From Pyronema omphalodes (taxonomy: Eukaryota; Ascomycota; Pezizomycetes; Pezizales; Pyronemataceae): a stretch of DNA of 64,000 bases. The stretch is taken from the NCBI GenBank assembly GCA_024516155.1, contig JAJJXM010000030.1, positions 434,001-498,000 on the forward strand, given 5' to 3'. Under the pieces are notes generated by a model that was given only the letters and a program-made list of their open reading frames with translations, had not been told where the DNA came from and made no database searches. The position numbers were made by a program, and so were the translations under genes. Below, piece by piece: positions 45,359 to 57,565 of the stretch (position 1 is the first letter of the stretch; each line of letters begins with the position of its first letter).

Positions 45359-48300
45359 ATGGATCAAGAAGTAACTGCCGCGAATCATTTGACGGACGAT
45401 ATGCCAACTTTAATCGATGTTTTGATTGGCGAGAATCGTCACGCAGTCAAATCAAGGCCTGACTTGGTCAAGGCACTCGAAGATAGTGGCCGTCAAAAGG
45501 TATGCAGAATTTTTCTGAAAGAAGTCCTCATGATAAGTCCTAATTCAGTTGCTGTCAAGGATAAACCTACGATAATTCTGTATGTGATCAGCATCATTCA
45601 ATCTCAGAAACGCTCAACCCCGTTCCCTGTTCACTCTTTGTTCTGACATCATCAATCCAGCTGTCGTTCAGATACACTTCCGAAAAGCATGTTAAATGTC
45701 TTATATAATACTGTCCCACAGTTAAACCGATTTGGCATCAAACGTACTGAATTTCCCGGAAAAATCAGGAGTTTCGATGCTTCCAATCCGTTGACAGCTT
45801 GTTATATCAAGCCACTTGAGTGCAGTTGTTGCTCTACCGCTGTGTCTAAATGTGGTAAGTGTAATGCATTCATATGTATTAGCACAATTTTTCCGTTCAT
45901 GCATAGAAGCTTAGCTAATTGGATTTGTTGATAGCTTGGAGATGTTGGGAAGTACAGAGTAGCCATTATGAAGAAAACGTTGCCCCCGAACGTCAAGAAA
46001 ACTCGACAAGCCTTACATACGAAACAACATCTCCTCCTGAAATCGTATTTCGGTTATCACGTAGAAGAAAAAATGCCCACTGGAAGCATGCCAGGGACGA
46101 GGCAACAAATAAGTCAAGCAAAACACCGCAGTACGATGAGCACGTATTCACGCCCAAGCGGCGCAAGTTCATCTTACTCTCCAATCACACTGAAGGCCGG
46201 AGATTCATTTTCACGAATGAATGGTTCCTGGATGACAGCAGGAGCTCTCCGACCTCCCTAAAAGATATTTTGTCACTGGACCAAATCTGCAAGGAATGGG
46301 GAAAAATTCTCAGTTACTGCACGCAGCAGTTGAACAATGCGGTAAGTGTTCGAGACGCATGTCAGATCAGTAGATGACTGATTCTTGCCGCAGAGAGCAA
46401 TTATAACAGACAGAAATAAAGATCCAGAAGATCTCTTGGACAACATTGCCGAAGTAACAGAAATCGTTTATCAACTCGAGATCATACACCAAGATCAGAG
46501 GCAATGGATGTCATCGCTCAATAGTTTATGCTGGAACGAACTGGAAATCAGTGACTGTTCTGGTGCGCTACAACGCATGGAGACCATTGGGAAAGACATA
46601 TCAAACAAGATGGATGTTTCCTTTCAACGTGTAGGTCCTTTTCTTCGTTACATACGTTATCATATCATTCACAGTAACCTGTATTTGCGATAAGCGGTTT
46701 AAACGGATATTCTCCTTTTGCTTGGCTGGGAAAACTAACAAGCACAATAGGCTTCCAACATCATGTCAATCTATGAGGCATTCAAGGCCAGAGAACAAGG
46801 AGCAAGTATGAGAAGACTTTCATGGGTCACTGTAAGATATCCTGTGAAAAATATAAGTTGGTTTATCCCGGATATATCTGACGCGCAGTAGTTTATATTC
46901 CTTCCTCTACTATTCGTCGCTGTATGTCCTCCTTTCATAAGTACACTCCTTGTACTCTGTCGCTAAATTGAGATCGGAATATGCTAATAATGACGCACAG
47001 AGTTTGTATGGTATGAATGTCGACATCCTCCAGAAGTCTCCGCCACCTTGGACTACGTATTTCTATCTCGCAGTACCTGTGTTTATACTTGTTATGGCAT
47101 CTGTTGTCATCATAAAGTTCAAACGCAAGATTAAGGGGTCATGCCTTTTCGTCATTGATTATGGACGTAAGGTCACCAAGTTATTCGAAAAGACGAGGAT
47201 CTGTGACGAAGAACATGGCGGCGAACCTGTATCTCTTGTTCTGCAGCGTCGAAATAATGCGCCAACAAGCATTCAGCAGCTTTGCGATGCTATAAAGGCT
47301 GGAGACACGGACAAGGCTGAAAGTCAAATTATTCCCGATCTACCTGTAGACAACGCAATCGATGATGACTGGACTGCTCTTCAACTTGCTGCGTTTCATG
47401 GACAAACACGCATTGTAGAAAAGCTTTTGCAACATGGCGCAGATGTCAACGTTAGTCGAGACACAGGGGAAGGCATAAAGACCGCACTACAGGCTGCTGC
47501 CACAGCGGGTCATTTAGAGATTGTGAATCGGTTGTTGGCAGTCGAGGCTGATGTTAATGCTAAGCCTGCAAATTACCGGGGACGAACTGCTCTACAGGGT
47601 GGCGCTGAAGGTGGTCACCTGGACATTGTCAATAGGCTGTTGAAAGCCAAGGCTGATGTGAATACTGCACCGGCTAAATGTCATGGGCGAACTGCTCTGC
47701 AAGCTGCGGCAGAATCTGGCCATCTTGACATCGTCAGTAGGCTGTTGGAAGCCGAGGCTGATGTTAATGCTGCACCCGCTTCAAGATATGGCAGAACTGC
47801 TCTGCAGGCAGCAGCAGAATCTGGCCATCTTGACATTGTCAATAGGCTGTTGAAGGCCAAAGCTGATGTTAATGCTGCACCGGCTCCAGGGTTTGGCAGA
47901 ACTCCTCTGCAAGCTGCAGCAGGATCTGGTCATTTGAACGTTCTGAATCGGCTGTTGGAAGTCGAGGCTGATGTTAATGCTACACCGGCTGAAACTTTCG
48001 GCAGTACTGCTCTGCAAGCTGCAGCAGGATCTGGCCATCTTGACATTGTCAATAGGCTGTTGAAAGCCGAGGCTGATGTTAATGCTGCACCGGCTCCATT
48101 ATTTGGCAGAACTGCTCTCCAAGCTGCCGCAAAATCTGGTCATCTGGACATTGTCAATAGGCTGTTGGAAGCTAAGGCTGATGTAAATGCTGAACCAGCT
48201 AAATGCGATGGGCGAACTGCTCTGCAAGCTGCAGCAGAATCCGGCCATTTGGGCGTTTTAAATCGGCTGTTGGAAGTCAAGGCTGATGTTAATGCTGCGC

Positions 48301-48623
48301 CGGCTCCAGAGTTTGGCAAGACTGCACTGCAAGCTGCAGTGAAATCTGGTCATCTTGACATTGTCAATAGGCTGTTGGAAGCCAAGGCTGATGTCAATGC
48401 TGAACCGGCTGCATATGGCGGAGCAACTGCTCTGACATTGGCGGCGAGATGTGGTCGTTTGGCTGTCGTCCACTGTCTATTAGACGCCGGTGCTGATGTT
48501 AACTTTATCCCACAGAATATCCGTGCTTCTAAATGGATTAGTCCACTTCGCTTGGCAGAAGAAAATGGGCATGTAGAAGTGGCGAACCTCCTACGAGCAC
48601 ATGGGGCAAAGGAAGAAAACTAG
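45359..48623 (+). CDS. CorA-like membrane protein with C-terminal ankyrin array (right copy)
   Basis: Exons 45359-45499, 45560-45579 (20 nt), 45661-45854, 45935-46341, 46394-46630, 46751-46831, 46892-46921 (30 nt) and 47001-48623 give about 910 residues, with every phase agreeing and every site conserved with the left copy. The N-terminus is shorter (MDQEVTAANHLTDDMPTL): the MDPLTI stretch of the left copy is missing. The CorA signature is kept: SMRRLSWVT, the 30-nt exon encoding FIFLPLLFVA, then SLYGMN near 374-376, and TM2 near 388-410. About twelve ankyrin repeats follow from about 495, with ten 35-residue units, one fewer than the other gene. In the right copy the frame stays open through the first intron, whereas the left has stops there; that supports splicing. 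Function unknown: ion transport or recognition. Confidence 0.85.
47465..48520 (+). repeat. 105-bp tandem coding repeats (ankyrin units, right copy)
   Basis: Ten units. The order of variant units differs from the left gene (for example units ending KCHG, SRYG, ETFG and PLFG have no exact counterpart there), so the arrays have been reshuffled or have diverged since duplication while the flanking exons stayed similar. Confidence 0.85.
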
Positions 48624-49620
48624 CGAGGCAGTGCATGGGTAATCGACGAGTAGGAGAATTTGGTCATTGAAAGTTGGAATATACAGGATTGTGTGGTCAT
48701 GTTTTTCAGTTTCGATACAGTGTAACTAGCTGGCAGCGTTGGAATAACTACTTTCGATGGGACGGGGATATTGTAAGTCTTCCTTAGGTATTAATAGGGG
48801 GGGAAAAGAGTGGTTTCGGTAAAGGTTGTCGATGATATTGATCACTCGGTCGGAGAAGCGAAGGGAGTTGTAGATTTCTGGTTTGATTTCGAGATTCACA
48901 CATAAACGTAACGTATTGTATGGAGGAAAGAGTTATACTTGGATCATCCTGAGAGACAGTGCGAATTTTGATCTAATTTGTTTTGTAACCAAATGATGTT
49001 TATGATTTGATCCTGTGATATAGAGCGGCTGGCAATTCACATAAATGATAGCGGCAGTGGAAATTTTGCAAAACCCAAGGATTGCAGCGAATCATTTGTT
49101 ATGAAGAGGAGGCCATATAAATGGTTTCAACGTGGTATCAAGTAGACATAGTCTGATAACCTCGCTGTCGAAATAATTTTTATTGACCTTGTTTAAGCAA
49201 ATCTCGTGTTTGTGTCAGTTATCAGGCGTCATTGCTTTCAAACACGCATCATACATGATATGCACATTGTAACCTCGAAATGAGAAAATTCCAGATACTT
49301 TCATCCCAATATCTGGATAACCAGGTCCTTTTGCTTTTGTCTACAAAATCATCTTCCTGATCTCCAACCCTTCATTTCCAAACACCATCGGCTTCCAACT
49401 CCAGATTCTGTAAGTTTATGAGCTGAATGTAAACATTGTAGTTGTCCATTGCCTTCGCAAGTAATCTGAGCCTGTGTATTTCACATCGCGGTTTTGACAA
49501 TCTTGCTTTTGGCCCCCCGTAGTTACGGAGTTAGTACATGCAGTACAGCGGTCCGCAATTTCCCTCCCTTTCATTTTTACTGCCATTTTAAGAGTCATAT
49601 CATCCATTTTACAAGGAGGC
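48624..49620. other. Downstream flank of the right CorA-ankyrin gene
   Basis: It aligns with 9.9-11.8 kb on the opposite strand without the hAT element. No separate gene is supported; an ORF at 49416-49637 (minus) has several cysteines but no family I recognise. Confidence 0.45.
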
Positions 49621-49624
49621 GATC

Positions 49625-51469
49625 CCCTGTGGTACAAAAAAAAGGTGTTTAATCAAACCACACTTTAAACCACAAAAGGTGTTTAATTCAAACACCCGCA
49701 AAATTCATTTACTAAACACCTCTTTAAACACCTACTAAACACCTTTAAACACCTACTAAACACCTCTTTAAACACCTACTAAACACCTTTAAACACCTAC
49801 TAAACACCTCTTTAAACACCTACTAAACACCTTTAAACACCTACTAAACACCTCTTTAAACACCTACTAAACACCTTTAAACACCTACTAAACACCTTTA
49901 AACAACGATTTAAACACCGATTTAAACACCTTTAAACACCTTTAAACACCGATCTAAACACCTACTAAACACCTTTAAACACCGATTTAAACACCTACTA
50001 AACACCTTTAAACACCGATTTAAACACCTACTAAACACCTTTGAACACCGATTTAAACACCTTGCACAATAGTGGTTTGATCAAGCACCTCAGATATTTT
50101 TTAAATGTTTTAAATTAATTACTAAACCACTCGCTCATTATATAACATGTCTCTAGCTATTGCCAGGTCCTCTATCTATACATACAGGAACCTCCCACCT
50201 CCCTCCTCACCCCTCCTACTCCTGCTCCAGCTCTCTGTATAGTACCATTCGCTTTGTGCCTTTTTTAATTGACCCTTACATATGCTGGAATCATGGATCG
50301 CTTCAATAAATAGACTTAGGTTTTCTGAGCATCCTGTTTGTCTGGTTAGCATTGTGGACATTTGTGGGGTTGGTTTGCAGTACTTGACTCAGCGAGTATC
50401 TAGAAGTTCATATCCCAATTCCCCCTCTCTCTCTCTTTTTTCCCTCCGGTGGTGTATGGTGTATGAACTAGCAAATTCTGTTGAGGGACAAACATTTGAC
50501 ATGAGGAAAAACTTACAGTCAAACAAGAGGGAAAGATGGAGGTGGAGAAACAAGTGAATGAAATGGATGAAGAACGAGGAACAACAACGGCAGAACGAAC
50601 AGAACATAAGGAAGGGATGCGCACTAAGGCAATATCCACTTCCATCAACAAACAAAAACAGAACACAGCTCTACAGGTTAAAACTGAATGTTCAGTAGAA
50701 CACTGCAGGGTGATTTATATGAACCATGGAAACGCCATCCCTAGGAAGTGGACTGTAGATGTTTATTTAAACGTCAGAGGATAGTTCAAATAAACCCCGA
50801 AGAATAGGCGAAGAAGAAGGTGTTTATTTAAACACCCCTAGGGTGTTTAAATGAACCCCAAAGAATATGTAAAAAAGAAGGTGTTTATTTAAACATCCTT
50901 AAACACCCAAGAATAAGCGAAAAAAGAAGGTGTTTATTTAAACATCCTTAAACACCCTAGGGGTGTTTAAATAAACACCAAAGAATAAGCGAAAAAGAAG
51001 GTGTTTATTTAAACATCCTTAAACACCTCTAGGGTGTTTAAATAAACACCAAAGAATAAGCGAAAAAGAAGGTGTTTATTTAAACATCCTTAAACACCTC
51101 TAGGGTGTTTATCTAAACACCCCTAGGATGTTTAAATAAATACCGAAGAATAAGCGAAAAAGAAGGTGTTTATTTAAACACCCCTAGGGTGTTTAAATAA
51201 ACCCCACAAAAAAAAAAATCAAGGTAGTTGTTTAACTAAACAACGCTAGGTGGTTTAGCTAAACACCTTAAATCACACTAAACAACTTCGGTGTTTAGGG
51301 GTGTTTAACTAAACACTTTGAAACAACGATGGGTGGTTTAGCTAAACACCTTAAATCAGACTAAACAACTTTGGTGTTTAGGGTGTTTAACTAAACACTT
51401 TCGGTGTTTAGCTAAACCACGAAGGTGTTTGAACTAAACCACTCTCACTCGTTTTCTTGTACCATAGGG
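49625..51469. mobile_element. Transposon B, second copy (B')
   Basis: Ends CCCTGTGGTACAAAAAAAAG and TTGTACCATAGGG, flanked by GATC (49621-49624 and 51470-51473). It is 1845 bp without nested insertion and inverted relative to the left copy. The left sub-terminal array (49640-50060) has AAACACCTACTAAACACC units. The right one (50760-51440) has repeated palindromic GGTGTTTATTTAAACACC blocks, several more than in the left copy. It carries the same small ORF. Confidence 0.88.
50536..50784 (+). CDS. Small conserved ORF of element B'
   Basis: An 82-codon ORF starts MEVEKQVNEMDEERGTTTAE and is nearly identical for 78 residues to the ORF at 18182-18499, then diverges into the repeat array. Charged, no known domain. 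Conservation may reflect recent copying rather than selection. Confidence 0.35.
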   Translation: MEVEKQVNEMDEERGTTTAERTEHKEGMRTKAISTSINKQKQNTALQVKTECSVEHCRVIYMNHGNAIPRKWTVDVYLNVRG

Positions 51470-51473
51470 GATC

Positions 51474-52265
51474 ATATGCATAAATTTTCCTCATTTTGCA
51501 ATTTTAAAATGATGAATTACGAACCTCTGACGACCAAGACCGTACACACATACTTATGACTGCAGCGTATTTAAATTCCGAAGGATCGCCTGTTTCGGTA
51601 TGCACACATCAATATAGATATTTATCAGTTGCAACCAGTATTTGGAATTTTGGATCAAAACGAATTATACAATATCATATCATTTCCTAATTTCACTTCA
51701 GCTTTTACCGACATTCTTCGTCGACCCTTCATTCTAAATTACCAATAGATAAATATTTCACTAATTAGTAACTCAGGAAAACTGAATGAGAAAAAAAATC
51801 CGAAAATCAATATTTGAAATCTACAACACCTAGAAAATCTGTAAAAGCCATAAAACCTACAGAGCCTACAAAACTTTCAAAAACCACAAAAAAACCATAA
51901 AACCGTAAAAGCATGAACCCAGCGGTAAAAAGATAGAGAAAGAAAATAGAATATTCGAGCTCCCCTAGCAGACAAGAAAGCTATACTACTATTACCACCA
52001 TAGCATGTTAAAACTTAAATATCGTATATTAGCCGGACTCATCATGCCGTATGAATCAAAATTCCAGGATTGAGAAAGAATCTACGGCCTGGTTTTCGGT
52101 TATCGAATTTTATTGATATGATATGATATGATATGTGACGTTATATTATGTTATTCTATAATATATGGAATATTGCAGTGAAAATGTATAATACAATATC
52201 ATTAGGCTATAATTTACGAAGTTACTTATGTTATCAAAATCACGCATGATCTTCCTGCCTCTGTC
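51474..52265. other. AT-rich spacer
   Basis: No gene. It is AT-rich with short repeats such as AAAACCTACAGAGCCTACAAAAC (51840-51905) and ATATGATATGAT (52113-52130). Confidence 0.5.
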
Positions 52266-52269
52266 TGAT

Positions 52270-52505
52270 TATTCTCCTTCTTCTCCTTCTTCTCCTTCTT
52301 CTCCTTCTTCTCCTTCTTCTCCTTCTTCTCCTTCTTCTCCTTCCTCTCCTTCTTCTCCTTCTTCTCCTTCTTCTCCTTCTTCTCCTTCTTCTCCTTCTTC
52401 TCCTTCTTCTGCTTCTTCTCCTTCTTCTGCTCCTTCTCCTTCTTCTCCTTCTTCTGCTCCTTCTCCTTCTTCTGCTTCTTCTCCTTCTTCTGCTTCTTCT
52501 CCTTA
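52270..52505 (+). repeat. TTCTCC hexamer array
   Basis: About 38 units of TTCTCC with TTCTGC and TCCTCC variants, purine/pyrimidine strand-biased. ORFs (Ser-Pro on the plus strand, Lys-Glu on the minus strand) are artefacts. Confidence 0.95.
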
Positions 52506-52711
52506 CCCATCCCTCCCTCTACTCCTCCATTCCTTCTCTCCATTCCTTCTCTCCATTCCTTCTCTCCACTCCTCCATATGCATAGCCCCAGTTTCCACGC
52601 CCATAAACCAATCCAGACCCCATAACATCATCCCTCGGCTTCCAGTACAAAAAAGCTCTGCAACTCTTCACGTTGAGACTTGCCATACCCAGATATCCAG
52701 CGTATAGCACT

Positions 52712-52880
52712 AATCCCCATCCCCATCCCCATCCCCATCCCCATCCCCATCCCCATCCCCATCCCCATCCCCATCCCCATCCCCATCCCCATCCCCATCC
52801 CCATCCCCATCCCCATCCCCATCCCCATCCCCATCCCCATCCCCATCCCCATCCCCATCCCCATCCCCATCCCCCCCATC
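52712..52880 (+). repeat. CCCCAT hexamer array
   Basis: About 26 near-perfect units. The minus strand reads ATGGGG and is G-quadruplex prone. A C-rich, less regular stretch follows to 53025. Confidence 0.95.
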
Positions 52881-53034
52881 CCCATCCCCCCCCACCTTTC
52901 ATCCTATTTATCCCATCCCCATCCCCCTTTCTTTCCCTCCCATGCCCCCCCCCCCCCCCCTTCCCCCACCCTCCCTTCCCTCCCTTCCCACCCATCCCTT
53001 CCCACCCATCCCCCCACCTTTCATCCTCCTTCAA

Positions 53035-53300
53035 CACTTACAACTTACAACTTACAACTTACAACTTACAACTTACAACTTACAACTTACAACTTACAAC
53101 TTACAACTTACAACTTACAACTTACAACTTACAACTTACAACTTACAACTTACAACTTACAACTTACAACTTACAACTTACAACTTACAACTTACAACTT
53201 ACAACTTACAACTTACAACTTACAACTTACAACTTACAACTTACAACTTACAACTTACAACTTACAACTTAACACTTACAACTTACAACTTACAACTTCC
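53035..53300 (+). repeat. CTTACAA heptamer array
   Basis: About 36 units of CTTACAA in almost perfect tandem with one interruption near 53268. It is strikingly homogeneous, implying recent expansion. Confidence 0.95.
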
Positions 53301-55568
53301 CGCCGCTTGAGTCTTTAGTCATCAGTCTTGAGTCTTCAGGTACTTTTTATCTAGTGATCCGGTTTGGTGATGGCGATGGGGGAGGGATGGGCCTTCGGGG
53401 GCGGGACGGGGGCTTGGGAGGGGGGCTTGGGAAGGGGGGGGGGGGGGGTTGGTTTCCTGGGTTTTGGTTCATAGCCAAGACGGTGAAGTGTGGTGGGGTG
53501 GGGTGGGGTGTGGTGGGGTGTGGTGTGGTGTGGTGAAGGTGGGGTGAAATGAAGGTGGATAGGGATTGATGATGGATTATGGATTTTCAATCACACATCC
53601 AAAGCCAATGCGAGTAAAAGCAATAATCACAACCTAATCCTGTCCTCGCAGCCAAAACTTCCTAATGTGGCCACCTTATCTCCTTTTCCCAGTGAAGTCC
53701 CCATTGATAACTGAGGAATATTTACGGGTAGTTAATTGATGATTGCCAGTACCTGATGATTGTCAGTATCAGATGATTGCCGGTATCCGATGAGTGATAA
53801 CTCATGACTGCCATCTAACCACCGGAACGTTTTAGCGGTGGAGGATGAGATGGAGTATCAGATAGGGTATGGGGTATAGGGTACGTGTAGGCGTGGGGGA
53901 AAGATAAGGGATAGTATGGGACATAACGGACGGCATAGGGCGTAGGAAAGAGGATAGAGGATACGGAGTACAAAATTCGATACATAGTGTCTAGGGCATA
54001 GGGCATAGTTGATACAGCATGGTATAAAACACCGCCGCTACCATGAGTCATTAGTCAGCACACCAGTCATCAGCAATCACCATCTTACCGCTCTTCAAAA
54101 AGTCCGAAAATACCGCGGAAAATCTATTGTCCGTGCGGCGATATGACTGATCTTCAACGCCGGTTTCTCAGGCTCGGAGGTATCATACGTTTTCGGGTTA
54201 AGTTCATACATTTGCTCGTTCTTTCGGGTATGCCTCGGACTCTCGGAGACTACATACAATATTATACCAGCATAAATCTAGCCGCGGCGGGAGCTGGACC
54301 GAAAGGTTCCGTGTTGGTGTGCTTGGTGATCTGGGGAATGATCTAGACTCTAGAGAGCTTATACATATGTCTTATTCACGGAAAAACTTTGTGAGGAAAA
54401 TATGAGCAGATATACATAGAATGATATTAGCCGTGGCTTGGGAAAAGTTGCTCATGTTGTGGCAGTGCGTGTTGGGTAGTGAGGTTTCTTTGATGTACAT
54501 AGACCTTACTGTCGGTAGTTTACAGCTGATACCCTTTAGTGAATTCTGCCTGTTGTGTTGTGTCTTTTGGGTTCCGTATGTATGCGAACGATACAATTCG
54601 TGCCTTCAATGCCCGTTACTGATATTGTAACCTCGCGAGTACGATTCGTGCCTCCACTGCCCGTTATCGATCGGATCGGCATTTACATAGCAACGTGTGC
54701 AGTCTCTTGCCAATGCCGTCGTCAACAAACAAGTCCATGTATTTACAAAGAACGTTCACCAGTCGCCGAACCCATCGTGCTTGTGTTTTATATTTATCAT
54801 TTCTCCCGTCAGTCATGTACGGTGCCGGGTGCTCTGCATAGTGGCAAAGCTTAACACGACCTTAGAACCTTGCAATTTCGATCTTCGTGCGTTCAACTGC
54901 GCTCACTTCAAATTCCTTAGCCGACTTGGGTCTGTGTTCCAAGACTGTTAATTTCCTGGGATTTTCCTGGGCTTCGCCTGGGCTTGAAACGGTCGTTCGG
55001 GCTGAGCCAGGCGTTGCTGACTGATTGGAATCCGTCAAGGATGCGACGAGGGAAATCCAAGACGACTAAGAGACTAAGATGTGGGATGTGGGGGGAAACA
55101 GAGCCTAGGCGCCGCGGCCGGTTCGGCTCCACCCCAGAGAGAGGGAGAGCGCCCATGAAACATCAACACCGTCGCAGAAAAGTATGGTGTATGCGGGTTT
55201 GACGGATATGTGTGACATCGGGAATTCGGCAGCCCTAAACTGGACCCTTAACGCGGTACGATTCCCATCCAAGATGATGTTCCGAGTGTGTGGATGTCGC
55301 TCCACCGGTAAAGTGAAAATATAATGCCCATACAACAAAGTGGAGAAATTCAAAGTTTACTATGCACCCGAGTGCATATGGTCCACCATATCAAGCGCTG
55401 GATTCACGATGGGTCTCGCGCGAAGAGTTCCCACCCACAAAATTATGTCTTATCCCCGAGAAGAACGTGAACGGAGATGATTTGCCAAGATGTAATGCGG
55501 GGATAAGTTACGATTACTCCTGCAAAATACGGACGGAGCATATCATATCACAGATATGTATGGTCGTG
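53301..55568. other. Spacer with short local repeats
   Basis: No gene is supported. GTGTGGTGGGGTG repeats lie at 53488-53535. A degenerate GATGATTGCCAGTATC repeat (about 25-bp period, four units) lies at 53738-53800. A two-fold TACGATTCGTGCCTCCACTGC-like repeat lies at 54588-54670. ORFs are short. Confidence 0.45.
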
Positions 55569-55883
55569 ACTAGCCTCGCTCGGACGAATCGTAGTCCGAA
55601 TGTCGTGCTTGAATCGCCGGGTTACTTGGCGGTGATGCCTGGAGTTGTGGGATTGGATGTTGCTGCAAACTGCGGAATAGAGCCAAGTTGAAGCCCAAAA
55701 TAGGACCTTCTGTTCTGACGATTGAAAAATAGAGAAGAAAAGTGTAAGATGGAAGAAGTGGAGGACCATCAGGATATGGAGGACATATCGTGAGAAAGCG
55801 GTTGCTGTCGTTCGTAAACGGGAACCCGTGCATGCCAAGAATCGCATTAGCCGCATCACCGTGCAGCAGAGAACGATTCAAAA
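55569..55883 (+). repeat. Dispersed repeat, copy 2
   Basis: Second copy of the element at 43911-44236, same orientation, without the extra 15 bp or so found there. ORFs at 55548-55902 on the minus strand are not conserved as coding. Confidence 0.75.
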
Positions 55884-57565
55884 AGTTTCCAGAACTTATC
55901 ATTGATTCTATCTCTCCATCACGTGAGAAAGTATCAAACGGCTTGTGAATGGTGAATGGTCCCTGATTCCGAAATTTAGACGCCTCTAATATTTTGATCT
56001 AAAGTCTAGTAATCAGGAGAGGACGATCCTCAGCATTTAGACGCCTAAAGGTAATCAACGGACGAGGATCCTCTAACCTTTATTTCCTGCAAATTCCTGC
56101 AGTACGGAGTCGTTCCAATAGACTGTGGATGTAGAGATTCTGAGGGATTCTACTGTCGCCAATATAAAAGCGAAGCATAGGGCGCTTGTTTTCTGGGAAT
56201 TGTGAACATATTTGTTACAATGGAAATATCTCGAATTCCAAAGCGGATACTCGGATGTGATGGTGTTGAAATTTACGAATGCTCAATCTCGTAATGCCCA
56301 ATTCGAGCGGTCGTTTATTTTCAACCTTCAACATACGAAGCAGTCATACATACATGCCTCGCTTAGAATTCCATGAAAACACCAAACACCAACGAAGCTG
56401 AAATCTGTCTTCTCCAAACAACATCACCGCTGTGTGGCACAACTCTACACCGCGGCTGAGGATTCGGAATCCCAAAATTCCATCTCTTGCCCTTTCTGTA
56501 AAGTGTCCACGAATCCTGCCAATAAACCAAGCCTTCTTGCGACGCTGAGCCTGCACTTGCAGGGATACCGTCCAGGGTGCCTGGTCGATCGCTCGTCTCA
56601 GCACTGCCCCCGACCACACCATCCATCCGAGCAGAAGAAGAACTGGCTGTCGAGATGTCTGAATGTCAGCGACGGTTGTCGAGAATAAAGTGGTTTTTGT
56701 AGGGCAACTGCTTTATTTTTTTTTTGTAATTTCCGTAATTCTTGTAAGTTTTTTAATTCTTGAAAATAATTATTCCAGTAATCTGCCCCGTGGAATGCGA
56801 GGCTGGGTAGCGAGGGAAGTGAGTGAGTGGTCTCCCCCCGGGTGGTAGCGCAACAAAAGGTTGCCCGGCTGCTTAGGCTTGGACTACTGTACAATGGTGT
56901 ATTCTCTATCCCGAAGCCCAACTCCCCCCTGCTCCTCCTAGTGGAACTTGCGAAACTCAGGTTCAGCTTCCATCTCAGCCTTCAACCAAAATCTCTCTCT
57001 TCCACGTTCCCTCGACACCATCATTTTTCACCCACAATCGCTACGTCGAGATACACAGAAACTAAATCAATTGCCTCACTTTTTCACTTGCTTCAATCAC
57101 TTTGTCGGCTTTTGTCGAACGCGATACATACAAATCTATACCACAACACGGACCTTTCGCGAGCTACGAAAGACATACACCATACACAACCTTGCATACC
57201 TGCTAGAGATACTCGAGATACATACCCACCACCCACCCGTAGCCCACTCACCGCAGGGCTATCCATCCATCGAACCCACCCACCACAGGGGCTGTGGGCT
57301 GTACGGTAATATTTAGAACACAGAACACCCTGTCTGCAGTGGGCTTCGTCATCACTCCCACCAGGCCTCCCACCCCTACTTGATCTAAGCCGTCGCAGCA
57401 ACGCAGCAACCAGCAACACACAACAACCAAACCAACCCCAGCGACTTTGACAACCCGATATCCCTTCAACACTAACTAACAACACCAAACGGCGACGCAA
57501 GCAACACAAAAAACATTGTGAAAAGGCGGCGAACGGATACAAATTTGATTTACAATACACCAAAT
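55884..57565. other. Upstream region of the bZIP gene
   Basis: No separate gene is seen. A direct repeat ATTTAGACGCCT occurs at 55974 and 56035. From about 56930 the plus strand is rich in CA, CAA and CCACC, typical of a long fungal 5' leader running to the ATG at 57566. Confidence 0.5.

Larger units (their letters stand above)
44625..49620 (+). repeat. Right arm of the inverted segmental duplication
   Basis: It is the inverted counterpart of 9905-15995 and contains the second CorA-ankyrin gene with both flanks. It lacks the hAT insertion found at 10193-11091 and has the uninterrupted target site. Transposon B' abuts its end. Confidence 0.85.

Noticed and set aside
52712..52880. CCCCAT/GGGGAT arrays as telomere repeats
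   Set aside because: The unit is not TTAGGG-like, and the arrays are internal with genes on both sides and in both orientations.
52519..53318. Long ORFs of about 170-210 codons over 52.5-53.3 kb
   Set aside because: Translations of CCCCAT and CTTACAA arrays.
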